Source: Phalacrocorax aristotelis (lineage: Eukaryota > Chordata > Aves > Suliformes > Phalacrocoracidae). Taken from it: a stretch of DNA of 64,000 nt. The stretch lies in NCBI RefSeq assembly GCF_949628215.1, contig NC_134277.1:26549179-26613178 (forward strand), written 5' to 3'. A program made the position numbers and the translations under genes. Below, one piece after another: positions 1-13,200 of the stretch (position 1 is its first letter; each line of letters opens with the position of its first letter). The notes under the pieces are model-generated. The model was not told the DNA's origin and did no database searches. It saw only the letters and a list, made by a program, of their open reading frames with translations.

Positions 1-1550
1 ATCTGTGGTCTCTTGCTGGCACTCTTCCTTTCAGCTCAGTGCTGAGCCAAGGGGTATCTGTCTTGGCCTGAAGATTAAGACTCTTTTTGGAATGGGGCTC
101 ATAGGGACGGAAGTATCGGCCACCCTGAAGTTGGCAGTAGCCAACAACTGAGGGACACAGTAGAGAAGGCACCTGTGGTTTTTTTTCTTCCAAGTGTTTT
201 CCCTAATTTGCAGTCATTGCTCATTGGCATTATATTCTACACTATTTGGCATGGGTAAGATTCTTCCCCCTTGCTTTTTCTGCTGTCTTTATTTGTTTTA
301 GTGGCTTTTACATCTCGTTCAGATAGGTGTATTTACATCTGTGCATATATATTCAGTGCATTGCCATCTATTTTTTTCTTCATGCCTTTTGTAGAATGCT
401 TCCTCTTAATCTCTTTTTTTCCATTCAGTGTAGGAGAGAAGCAGAGACAGATCTTTAGCTGTGAAAACGGATGTTGTCTGGGGAAGCTTTAAAGAAAACC
501 CTGTTTGGTTTGTATACCATAATCCTAAATGTTTTGTGTTACTCGGGTCTCAAAAAATGACTCACAATATGACTTATTTTAGAGTGTAGCTGTGATCAGG
601 AAAGTTGGCCACAAAAAACAGGACTTTCCTCAGCTGATCTGACCCCAAGTAAACATAGTCTTATCTGTTGGTAACAGTGACTAATACAAGATTTTATAAA
701 TTTTTCTTCTGTTAGTGTTTCAGAGAAAGGGAGCAGACTTTGAATGTAGATAAAGCATGGACCAAGATCTTAAACATGTTCCTGTTTTGGGTCTCCTTCT
801 GTCATGCAGAAAGAACCTACCTTATCCCAGAGGCCACACAGCATTTATCCAGTGGGTGGCCAGTAAGCCTTTTTTGTGCTACACTTGGGAATTAAGTAAA
901 TTGCCAGTTCACCCAGAACCCCAGCATGCCATCTGTACAGTCACATTTTGGAGAGAAATTGCATATTTGTTCCTGCTTGATGAAAAATGCAGTAACATTT
1001 GTCATAGGGTGCTAGAAAACTGGTGTACAAGATAGGAACACACCCAAAGTATGATATCACTGTAAGTTAATGAACATTTAGACAATAAATCAAATAGAAA
1101 TAGGACCACATACAATCTCTGGTGTCAGTAAAAATAAATATATCAAAAATTAAGCTGAAATTCTGTAGCATTTGACTGCAGAAAAAATGAATAGTGTAAA
1201 ATTGCTGAGAGCTGGTAGGCAACTGCTGCCCTAAAGCACCAAAGAAGCATCATGTCTTATCAGTCAAGTAATGGAGGGGATAAGGAGTGGCTGCCATTCA
1301 GCATCTGCAACACGGAGCTGTGTTTTATTATGTAGAAATAACTGAGAGTTATGTTGTATCACCGATTGATTTATACAGGTCTATAAGATCTGTACTTTTT
1401 CTTGATCTATATCAACAAAAAATGGGCTTAATTTACAGCACAGATCTATGTTAGGCATTAAAAAACACTTTCTAAAGACCAAGCATATAGTTAAGTACAA
1501 ATATTCTAGCACAGGGTCAGGCAAACACAAGAGGCAAACATCTTTTGGGA
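1..1550. other. AT-rich unique sequence, no gene supported
   Basis: No coding region is supported here. A 41-base block at 214-254 has a good splice acceptor (pyrimidine tract ending TTTGCAG) and a good donor (GTAAGA). All three frames are open over so short a length, so it carries no coding information. The rest is AT-rich with no recognised repeat. Confidence 0.4.
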
Positions 1551-1640
1551 ATGATCTAATCCTGCTCCAGAGAACTGAGATGGACTAGGTCATTCTGAGA
1601 TCATCTCCCATCTAGCTGTATGCGTTCCTGATTACGTACC
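1551..1640 (+). repeat. Possible degraded CR1-type 3' end
   Basis: The stretch reading 'gatggactaggtcattctg' followed by 'agatcatctcccatctagc' resembles the conserved block just before the 3' end of CR1 LINEs, where a 'gactagatgatct' phrase is followed by 'cttccagct'. The terminal short repeats of CR1 are not visible. This is similarity by eye to a repeat family and could be chance. Confidence 0.25.
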
Positions 1641-4600
1641 ATTCCTCAGTACAAAGACAGTAACAGTATATAAGCACCAACAACAGCTGCATGGAATGCA
1701 TAACATTTTGGATAAGTAATTTTATATATTCTGGAAAAGCACTGGGAACATGGAAACCCTGTAGCTAACTACTCTCTGACATTTAGTAGCACGTGTTTAA
1801 CACTCAGCATGCTGCCTACAGTGTCACATCAGTGGAACCACCTCTGTTTCTTCCCCATTAACTGGTAAATACAATAGCAACAATTTGGAAAGGGGAAAGC
1901 TTGGTCTGCCTTACACAATTCCATGGGTAAGAAAGCTGGGATAAGAAGGAAGGCAAAACTTTAAGAGCAACCAAAATTAGTAGGAATGACAACAAATTAT
2001 ACCAGCCAGTATAATTTCCCTGTATTTGACATGCAGTGATGCCACTTACGTGTAAACTGTCATAAATGACAAGCACAATGCTGCGAATGTTGGTAAGTGA
2101 TGTCAATATACTTACCTATCACATCATCTAAAAACCCCACGCACTTCATATTAGAAACTTTATTAAAAATATATATTTATACCCCACATATATTACCCTG
2201 CCTACAAAATTGACTATATTATTCTTATCTCTATGAAGTTATACCCATGTAAAGTTGAAGGAGTAGTTCCCTTTTCGAGAGCTATGGAGGCTGTTGTGGA
2301 TTATATGTTTCACCCTAGTGCCATAGGGTAGAGACTGATGGCTCCTGGTAAACAATTCTTTAATGTTGCCCATGACATAAACTTAGAAATACAGCGCTAT
2401 TGAATCCAAATTGCCACTGTTGTTGGTTTGATTATACGCACATTTGTGTAGACCTCAATATCTCGATAGCAGGCACAAAATACAACGTATGCTGAAGTCA
2501 CGTAGAAAACAGTGGCTAAAAGTATTGCTGTCTACTGTTTTAAAGGAAAATCAGACTTTGCAAATAGTGGGCAGGTTTGTTTTCAGGATAAAAGCACTTC
2601 TGCCGGTATTCTGTAGAGTATAATGTGATCTCATTGCACATGGATTTACATGCATAACTTCTATTAAAATTAATCAATGTTACTTGCATAAATGCCCTTG
2701 CTTGTCCACAGGAATAATGTATCCCTTAAGGCTGCAATACAGTTTAATCTGTTTAGTATATGTAATGTAATACTACAGTATGAAAAAGACTTGGGAAACT
2801 AATGTTGAGCATGCACTAACTCATTTTAGGAACATTCCAGATTCATAAATACATGAGCTGTTCATTATCCACACATACCAGAAAGCTTCTATCAAATATA
2901 ATTATGCAGTAGATTATGTACGATGGATGCCTGCCAATATTCCCTACTTGTACGACCGCTATTATAGGATGGTCAGTTCTGAGTATGCAGTCTGGCCTTC
3001 ATCAAGAGATACTCTCCTTAAGCTGCTTTAGAAAATTAATTTTTTGTTTTCATGCCTGGTGCAAGCAACGTGCAGTAGTTATTAAAAGCCAACATTGATG
3101 TCAGGTTGTCACATTTCTAATTTCTATACCAAGCAGAGGGGGTAAACGTGGGATTTCAGGTACCAGATAATGTCAACAGCCAATTTAAAAAAAAAAAAAA
3201 AAGTACAGCTACACTGGGTCTGAACAAAGCTCTCTTTAGCGCTGTCTCTGACAGTGGTTAATAATGTATGCCTAGGAGAGGAGTTCAAGCGTAGCACTGT
3301 CGGTTCCTTGCTCTCTTATTACTTTTTCAAGGTAAAGCAAATTGTCTGACGCCTAGAACTAGGGATTAAAATCCCAAAGTTCAGGTTCCTAGCCTTGCCT
3401 CTGCTATTAGTACATAAAGCTGAGGAACTAAGAAACAGTGTGTGCACCAGCCCAGCCATTGTTAATGAGATTCCTTTATCCCTGTTTCACAGGGTGAAGA
3501 TTGTGAAGGGTCTTACTCAAGGGACCACTGTCATTATTTATGACAGTGAAGTAAAATCTTTATTTTTCTCTTCCTATTTAAGAATACCCCAAACTTAATG
3601 GGAAATTGCATCACCTTTCAAGCGTGGGTGTACATAGGCGCACATGCGTGTACGCACACAGCTCAAATATTTTGCTCTGAACAAGATCTAACATCACTGA
3701 CAAAACCTCACCAGGTATTAAAAAAAGATGACATTAAAAGGCAAAATAATTACCTGAGGGTTAAACTGTATAATTCTGTATTTTGTGATAATGTAAATAC
3801 ATTGAAATCAGGTTCAATAAATTACAAAGTTATGAACAAAATTGTACCAAATACTTGGGCTCCTTCTAAGCTAAGAGACCTGGGAGTGCTGCAGTACTCC
3901 ATGTCAGGGCAAGACCAGGGTGTGTACAACTCCCTCTTCCTCCTCCTTTCCCTATTTTCTATGCTCCACTCTCCGCAGAAAGTAAACCCAGATTTCTGGG
4001 CTGGACAGGACCTGCAGCACCTTCCCACCAGGACAGACAGACAGAACCCAGTGACTTACTGGGGCTCCTCACTGCAGACCGGTTTAGACCTACTCGTGAG
4101 ATTTCTAACACCCGACTAACATAGCTATGTTATTGGTTTTTTTATTTCCTAAAAGCCTTGCCATGTCTAAATTTACTGCACATATTTTCTAAGTACTTAA
4201 CGGAAAAAAACAAACCAGAAGCAAGAACAGAATCCGATAAAGAAGATAGGTATATACAGCCTGCTTCATCCAGCCTGTCCACTACTGGTATAAAAGCAGC
4301 TCTTACTGAAATCTTTCTAAGTCTCTCTGCTTCACTGATAAATTTCCCTGATCTATTTTTATGCCACAACTGAAAACATCGACCAGATCTACCCTTTGGC
4401 ACAGTTGAGAAGCGAACATCTTTATACTAATTCTGTGACTGGATGTTTCAGTTTATTCTTATATATGTCTCGATTCCAGGAAAGACTAATGCATCAAAAT
4501 GTAACTTGCAAGGAATTTGGATGTCCAGATTTATAATCACAGTCCCAAAAACTCCCACTCTCCTGCTGCCTAAACTGAAGTACACTGAATTCAGTAATCC

Positions 4601-7600
4601 AGGTTTCTGCATTTGGGGATACAGCTGTTTCCAGAAATGTCCAATAGTAATGTAATACAAAAGTCATTAAGAGAGTAATTTTAAAAATTTATGAAGAACA
4701 ACAGGCTTCTCATAAGTCTACCTGAAGGCAGAAGTTAGACTGGTTTCTTTCCAAGCATACGTTTATATATTGTTTCCACAGTTCTTGAAAGCTCTTAACA
4801 GTTATGAGTAACAGCTTTGCCATAACACCTGTCATTCAGAGAAAACCAGATTGTTGCAGTTAAAAACTAAAGGTGTTCTTACATTTATTATGTAGTTAGA
4901 GTACTTTTCCGTACTTAAACCACTGTTTATCAGAGACTAATTATCCAAAGGATTTTATTGCAAGATAAGAATCTTATTGCAGTTTTCACTTTTTTATTAC
5001 ATGAGCATGCGGTGGCTAAAATACAAACACGCTGCATAGGACTGCCTTTTCTCTTGAAACCATGCCTAAAGGCAAAAAAAGAAAAAAAAAAAGTCATGTG
5101 GCACCACAGAAAATATTGCTTCTGTCCAGGTTCTTTCTATCAGCTTCAGTCTCCTTAGGAAAATGGGAATCCTTTTCTTTGCTGTTCTAAAAACAGTGTA
5201 AAATGCTGGGATCACATGACAGCTGTTTTTCTTACTATGCCTTGCATGACCAAAGAATGCATCCCCTGACTTCTTCTTTTGGCCGTGCTTCAGTTGAGAA
5301 AACTGATCAATGTTCCCCTCCAGTGTTGTTAATATAAAAAAAAAAAAAAGAGAGACAAACCCCTGAATTAGGTAAAACTGGGAAAAACCTGAAAACTATT
5401 AGATTTGGGGGTTTAGGTAGAGACGCAGTGAGTTTTGAGGTCCAGGCAATGATCATTCATACCTAAACTTGATGTACTCTATATAAAGACACTGTGAAGC
5501 CCTGCAAAACTGCTAAACTCAGTAAAGACATTGCACAAAATCTAGGCATAGGAAAAGAGAGACAAAAAGAACGGTGCCAGGCAGACACAATGGAGGAAAA
5601 ACTGAATTTTGCCACCTTGATCCATAAGAAGGCTGTTCCTGCCACAGGAAAGGGAGCGGCAGGGCTAAGGGACGAGCTAGGACAGGACTCTGCAGAGCTG
5701 AGCTGGATCTTGCTGCCACTGCAGGAGGGAAAAGGAGGGAGAGACAGAAGCACCGGAGACCTCTGGTGCTTCAGGTCCAGCTTGCCCAGCATGGCTATCA
5801 GCAGTGCCATCGCACCCCCTTCCTGCCAGTGGTTGTCCCCATCTTCTGGTGCAGGCAGAGCAGGCAGCAAGGCCACAGACATTCTGCTGTACCCCTCCTC
5901 CCCTCGTCTCCCCCATTTTGCCATTTTGATCTGTACTAGGCTTATGGAATAAAAGTACTTATTGATATAGCCATGCCCTCCTTCCTTATTGTCTTAGTGA
6001 TCTCTTGCTACTGTTTTAGCATTTATCTAGCATATATACATACTTTCCAGGGCATGGAGCATACTCTTATCCCCCAAACACAGATTATCCTTAAGTGTCA
6101 GAAACTACAGTATAATGACAAGTAAAGCCACTTTCTGAGTGATGGAGAGAAAGGGAAAGGGTACTTGTTTATGTCAAAGACTCTTCCACTTCATACAGGA
6201 ACCAGCATTGATGCATTAGAGTAAAAGGAATCATTCTTGAAGAGTTTGGGTTCTGCCTGCCACAAAATTGTGCTTAGGGGAGTCTCAGACTGCAAGGAGG
6301 AGCTGAATTCCCATTCACTGAAGGCAAAGAAAATTCAAGGCTCCTGCACCTCCAAAAGAGGCTCAGCACCTTTTAGGACTGAACCAACAGTTAATTAATA
6401 GGGTGATTTGCATTTATAGTTATGATGTTTAAAATGTTTCTTTTTTTACATAGGAACCACCACAATAAGGGAAGAAGGCACAGAGCTAGCTGGAAATCCT
6501 AGACACTGGGATGCATCAAAAGCGACAGCTTTTTGTATCAGATGTGACAGCTCCTCTAAAAAAACTACTTAAAGTTCAAGGGAGAAAAGCATGCAAATGG
6601 GATGCCTGGCTTTCAAAAGTCCACCCAGCAGCTTGCATGAGCTTCCAGGGGAGCTGTTGGGAACTCAGAGGCTTTCAAGGACTCAAAAGATTTTAAAAAA
6701 CAGGTCTATTATTTAGATGTCTAACTTGAGGCTCCTGCTTCCAAAGTCATGTTTTATATCTCCATAATGGGTTGGGGACTTATTCATGCACCATAAGAAA
6801 GAGATCTGAGGGTAAAGATTATGGACTAATTTCACTTATTATCCACCAATGAAATTTCTAGTGCCCATCATCCAAAAGAACAAATTTAAGAGTGCTGCAA
6901 CAGACTAATTTTTCAGTAATGTTATATCAACTCTGATTCAACATAGAAAAAGCATAGGAATGAAACCAGTAACAGTGGTTATCACTTATCAGCTACCCAA
7001 GAAGAAATTTGACTCAGCAAAGTAAGCTGTCAGTGCCACACACATCAGACTAAGCACACAACTGCCTTTTGCTGCAGGGTAATAACCAATGTACAAACTT
7101 AAAATGAAACTACAAAGTGGTTATTCTGAATAACCATCATGGTGCCTTTGTCTTCCCATGCACTGGACATTGGATATTTGGAAACTGATTTTTATTTAGT
7201 TGTTCAACTCTTTAGCAGAAAGGAAAACATACATTGTTCTTGAAAAATTTGAGTTTATGTGAATTGTTGCTAAGTTCACCCATGACAATGAATCTGTAAA
7301 ATCATAATTTTAAGTGAACAAGGTTACTGTGAATTCAGCACAGTACTTCACAGCAAAAAAAAAAGCCTAAAAGAGACTCTTGCAGTATATCCATACCAGC
7401 TCAGCCATTTGGAATATAGAAGTTGAGCAAATTGCTATCTGTCTTCCAATTGCAAAAACCAATTTCACTGGAGATCTGTATCTGCCTGTGTACAGGCAGT
7501 TAAAAGCCTGTAACTGCCAAAGCTGAATCTATGGGTAAACATAAGAAAAAAATGGATCTGGATAACCACATCCCCATGAGGTAAACAGGGTTGTTGAAGT

Positions 7601-10080
7601 CCACTGAAGTCAAAGGCTAGACCTTTCTTGATGCCTCAGAAATATACAGCAGTCCTAATTAAATGAAATAGACTTTGGAAGTGCATAGAAGTAACTAAAA
7701 TGGAGGAAAAGTATGAACTTATCTTCCTTAAACCTGTTTCCCCATTTGTGTTTTAAGGTCCCTGGATTGAAAATGCAATATAAATAAAAATTCTAATGAA
7801 ATAAGTATTTTGATATGTAAAGGAGTAAGAATAGATCTCTAAGATGCATTCTAGCACAGCAGATATACAATTGAACAGGGAATTCACCATTCAAGCAAAC
7901 ATGCCAGCTCAACATGCAGGAGCTGGTCATTCCCTGCCATGCTAGCAAAGACCACTTTCAACAGGCAGAGGCACCTTCAGAATGTTATTCCTATAGCTGC
8001 AGATTATTGTCTGATAGGAGTTGTCTGCTTACGTAGCTATTCTGAAAGATATGCAATAGTCAGAAACTATGGAGAAGTCCATCTTCCTGAATTCTAGCTA
8101 TCTAAAATTTAGGCAGCTGCTGTAAACAAACTGGCTAGTTTCTCTCCATAGTTACTAGAGGCTAGGCGCTTCCAGAGAATTATTCATACCAATGCTCTTA
8201 ACTATCTATTTTAAGGCAAGATGATTCATGCTATGAGTATCTATCTGTTTCTAAACAGAACACCTAGCTTTTAGATCACCAAATGTAGGTGAAATGAATG
8301 CCCTCTGGTGTAGGAGAACGTGCCTTTCTCTAGGGGAACTGCACCTACCCAAAAGCACGACGAATGCTCTGTGCCCTCCAAGTCAGAGGGATGAAAATCA
8401 ACCAATATATTTTTTTGGAGTGCGCAAACTGTAGGATTTAAACCATTAAACTAACCTGAGCGGTTCAGCTTTGGAACCTTATCATCAGATGCTGGTCTAA
8501 ACCCCTAATACCTGAGGTATCACTAATAAGGCTGTGCTTAGGAGCTTTAGGGGAAAATTGGACCATTGGGTATTTTTAGAGATCAAAAAATTAAAGAGAC
8601 TTATCATTATTCCAATGCAAACAAAACGTTACTAAAGGCTTCAGTCTGAAAAATCTTTCAGAGATGACAATACACATCTTGAAAAAATGGTGCATGATCA
8701 TAACTGTAAAAACCAAACAGATCTTCTCAAATGCCTAAAATTAGGTTATTCAGAGTAGCCTTTGGGATCCTGTCCCCAAAGGCTTCCATAAAGTTCTCTT
8801 CCCTTGCTCTTTCAGGCAACTCTCAATCCTGGGCTGTCTCTGATTTTAATTAAAGGGAAATAATGATACACGGTATCTTCTTTCATGAACCCCAGAAGGG
8901 AGAATGAGAATTATAAAAGGTAAAGGAATACTTCAGACTCAAGGAAGTAAGGATTATGAATTACAGGAAAAATACTATTATATTAAACATTCTTTTAAAT
9001 CAGCATGGTTTGTTTCCTATCAAAGGCTTGCTTTTAGCTTCTAAGTTCCACTAACTACCTTTTGAAATGGATGCGACGACTCTCCATTCTTTTTGAGTTT
9101 GTTCATTTTATCCAGGGGTGGGAGATTAATGTTAGAAAACAGGAAAAAATACTTTGCTTCAAAGCATGCCAAAAACCGTAGCTGAATACTAAGACTCTAT
9201 GGGCAAAAATCTGTACTGACAACATTTTAGGCAGACCCACTGACTGTAATAGGAGTTGGAATGAGTGCAACTCAAAAGCTGGCTCCACTTTATATAAGAA
9301 GGGAACCTCTTCTGATTTGTACCTGTTTCCATAAAAAGTGTGAGTTACAATAACCTATGTCAATTAGGTTCAGCATAATTTGCTTTTTTGTTGGTATTTT
9401 TGATGGGAACAGGCTTTATCTAAGTAGACCCTTTAAACAACAGGACCCCACAGTTCAAGCCTATTGTCAGTGGTGTAGAAACCAGACTCAAAAGTGATTC
9501 CTTCCACCAGTTTCGGTTTTTTGTTTTTGTTTTTTTTTTCAGAAACTTAGAGGGTAACGGTTGGTAATGAGAGAGTCTTGCAAAATTTGATGATATTGCA
9601 AAGTATTTTAGCAATTTAAAACACACAGCTTAGGAAATCCAAAAATTTGGTACTAAACCATGAGGTCAGTTTCTTTGAGCATCTGAATTACTCTTGATGT
9701 TGGTATCAAATTCTGTGATCAGTTTGGGAAAGAAGCTACTTTTCAGCTTAGTCTTGCTATATAGTTGGTCCAGACTCCTTCTCAGCCCCTTTGAAGTAGA
9801 AATCCCCTTGCAGTGCAGAAAAGAATGAGATTTCTAGATGTTCAGCATTTTCTGTTGGGTCACAAATACCTTCAAAGAATTGTACTTGTGGCATTTTGAG
9901 ATCTGGTATCTAAGGAAACTAAGCAGAGAAGCTAAAACTAAACAAAGCAAGAGAAGGCTGAACATATTTTTCAAGATAGTAAAAACCATAAACCAATGTA
10001 AGCTGAGAAGAGCAATAGTTACCTTTCAGTTTCAATCATATTTAAATTATGCCTACAAACTGAAGTTGGTTCTTATTGTA
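1641..10080. other. Long AT-rich region, no gene supported
   Basis: I see no supported gene over 8.4 kb. It holds simple A-runs at 3187-3202 and 5336-5349. A more GC-rich patch at 5,480-5,930 is open on both strands but has no splice or start evidence. Most of 6,700-9,800 has frequent stops in every frame. On the minus strand near 2,050-2,140 two donor-like GTAAGT sites lie about 60 bases apart, without a convincing exon. Confidence 0.5.
3187..3202. repeat. Poly-A run
   Basis: Sixteen consecutive A bases. No target-site duplication or LINE/SINE body was recognised beside it, so it is called only as a homopolymer. Confidence 0.9.
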
Positions 10081-10260
10081 TCCACAGAATCACAGAATGG
10101 TTGAGGTTGAAGGTACCTTTGGAGAACATCTGTTAACCCCCATGCTCAAGCAGGGTCACCTAAAGCTAGTTGCCCAGGACCATGTCCTGATGTCTTCTGA
10201 ATATCTCCAAGGATGGAAAATCCACATCATCTCTGGGCAACCTGTAGCATTTGTTCAGGA
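10081..10260 (-). repeat. CR1 LINE 3'-end fragment, antisense
   Basis: Read on the plus strand it begins with a phrase like 'aatcacagaatggttgagg', the reverse complement of the classic CR1 3' terminus. It continues through the usual 'caagcagggtcacctaaag', 'ctccaaggatggaaaatcc' and 'ctctgggcaacctgt' blocks. About 180 bases of the 3' untranslated end are present, and the rest is missing, as is usual for 5'-truncated CR1 copies. The copy is moderately diverged. Open frames crossing it are repeat-derived and not genes. Confidence 0.85.
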
Positions 10261-13200
10261 AAATAAATGAATGAAAAGACTTTGTTCTTGGGTGCTGCCA
10301 GGACTTGCAAAAGTACATCTCACTCCTGTGAATCAAGGATTCAGGATGGATTTCATCAATTGCTTCTTTCCCTCTACTTTTTCTTCATGCTTGGTTGATA
10401 TTGATGACCTAATGGTCCCGAGGCACAGGGAAACTGATTTTAGTGAACTTCACATCTAGTCTAAAGATACTTGTTTCTCAAGAGGGAACACTGGCTTCCA
10501 CCATGCAAAATAATACTGAGCCTGTGGCTCTGGAGCCATAAAATACAGCTTCAGGGCATCATGTGTGGCTCTGATGGAATCAAGAGGAGCCAAGGGAATT
10601 CCTCTCTGTGGTTGGGGACCACAGAGAACGGTGCTTTTTACAAGAGCGATCCCTTTGACCCATATAAAACAGGACAGGGGATAGCTGACATGACAGCTAA
10701 CAGCAAACATGGCACCAGGGATGACCCTTCCCCATTTCTTTAAGTGGCCAAAATAAGGAGAAGGACAATGAAGGAGTGAAAAAAACCCACACTGTAATAA
10801 AGGTTTGGAGGTGAGACTGGGGAAAAAGAAGATTAGGAGTAGAAATGCTTTTTATTCCCTGCCAACATCTACAAAAGGTGGGAGTGGAATGGTTGAGATC
10901 CACAATAAAGGCTGAGTTTTGCACTATGGCATCTGTGTGTCTTCTCCAAATCTGATGATCAAAGGTCAATGCATTCTACTCTTTGATGATATTTTGTATA
11001 ACAGTGAAGCTTGAGGAGGAAAATTCTTATTATCCCCATTTCTATGCCCCTCTGCAGATCTATTTAGGAACAATTATTAAAAAACCCAAATCAACACAAC
11101 ATAAAAACCAACTCAGCCTTGAAGTTGGTGGCAAACAAATAACAATATTTTGTTCTCTAGGCTCCCTCTTCTGGCTCTGGACTAGTAGTTTTCTAATAAG
11201 CACTGTTCCTGGAATCATATTCATTTCTGTTAACTGAATGATGACTTCAGTGCACAAGGAAATAAAGAGGAAATATTGGGGAAATAGGAGAAACTCCATT
11301 CTTGTCCAAGGAAAGAACTGAATTGGTATCCCAAAAAAGGTCTAGTGTTTTTAAGGTGTGGTGGCAAAAGCAATTTAAAATGCACAAAATTACTTTGCTA
11401 GTTATTAGCAAATGTACAATATGCTGTATGTTAAATATGATGAATGTTTTAGTTGTAATGCATTAGATCCAGTAAATTAATAAACGAATATGCCTCTACA
11501 ACTTCTGTGACTCATTTGTCAATAACAGCTGTACTGGGACTGAAATATTTCTGTAGCTTAAACATGGCTTTTTCCACAGTGGCTTTGACACACTGCCACA
11601 AACTATCCTGAAGCCTAGAAGATGCAAATTTGGTCTTTGAATTCAGAAATAAATGTATTTTCACTGACAAACAACCACAACTAAAGACCTAGCCATATCA
11701 ATGAGGGAATGACACAGAGCCACAGCAAAGCACAGGAGCATATTTGGATCAGGGCATGTCAATACATTTTTTTTTTTTCTCTGGCCATAAAAAAAAGAAA
11801 ACAGGCAGTTGCTTGAGGAAAAATGAAGTTTTGGGTGTGGTACCTTCCCAGCCCCAAGTACTTGATATGTGTACAGAAAGAGAGCTAGACACTTCAGTAT
11901 TAATATACCTTTTTGGTTTTCTGTTCAGTTTTTCCACTTATCACAGCAGCTAAATGATAAATGATCAAGCTTCCAGTGTTTTCCCCTCATAAGTTCTTTC
12001 CAGATTTGATAAATCTTCAAGAATTCAACAAAGTGCCTTAGAAAGCATTCTAAAAAGCATCTTATACTGTGGGGAAATTTACAGTTAATCACTGGCCAGA
12101 TTTTTGGGCGTGCTGGGTGGTGACCTGTCCCAAAGGAGTCAGCAGGAACTGTGGGTACCTCAGAAAGTCAGGTCAGAATTATTTCGAGACAGAACTGGCA
12201 GACATCAGGTGCCAGATTCATTCTTGGTTTTATCATACTAAAGCACAATTAATAGCTTACACTGAGGGATTAATCTGGCCAATGTTTGTTGGTTTGTTTT
12301 GGCCCCATAGTCATTGAATCCATCTTTCTAACCTGCTGGAGAACTTTTGTCTTGATCGGAATTGCCAAGCAGTTACAAAGATATCCAACCACTTGGCTTC
12401 CAGGCTGCTGGGCTCCCACTGGGATAAACTGAAACCCATCCTGTCATTTCAGAGGGAGGGACAGGGAGCACAATGACTGCTATAAAAGACACTGATCTAA
12501 AAATAAAATAAAAGAGGGGACCCTTCCTTAAAGAGAACCATGAAATATAGACTGAAAGGGATCCTTTCACCGCAAATTCCCTCTGTATTGCCTGATTTGC
12601 TTGCTATTAACTATCCGAGCGCAAAGTGTTCTTGACTTAAATGAGTTTCACCCTGGAGCTTTAACAAGTACAAGTATCTATCCTTTTACCCACCCCTTCA
12701 ACCTGCATTTTCCTCTGCTGCATACAGCTATTCTTGAATATGTCTATCATAACATATAACAGGGCTGTAATAATAGTTTATTTCTGGATTACAGCAGCTC
12801 TGAAAAAAAGATATACATTGCCTGTGAAGAGGAAGTCTACCTTTACTCTCTAAGGATCTCTGCTATGTTGTTTTATAGGCAGCTGAACTACAAAACAGGC
12901 AGTATGTGTTCCCCTTATCTCTAGGATGCCTTATGCTTTCAACCACATTAAAATTTTGTTTGAAAAGTTTCCATATCTCCATGGTTTTCAAATAGGCTTT
13001 GAAATTTGGCAGCGGCATAATCTTGGAGTCAAGAAAATGCTTTTTGTGGGAACTATGTAGATCTGTTCAAAACTAGCCAAATTATAAGATGTCAAAATCC
13101 TGACCTTTTCTGTCTTTCAGATGGCACAGCTTGGTTTTGGCTCTGTAACAGAGTTCCCTGAGATCTGCTAATGCTGAATGTGCACTTGGCCAACCTCTTA

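Noticed and set aside
3380..3530. Resemblance to a MIR/CORE-SINE ('ccctgtttcacaggg' near 'cttactcaaggga')
   Set aside because: The matching words are short and in an uncertain order. There is no tRNA-like head or tail, so a SINE call is not supportable.
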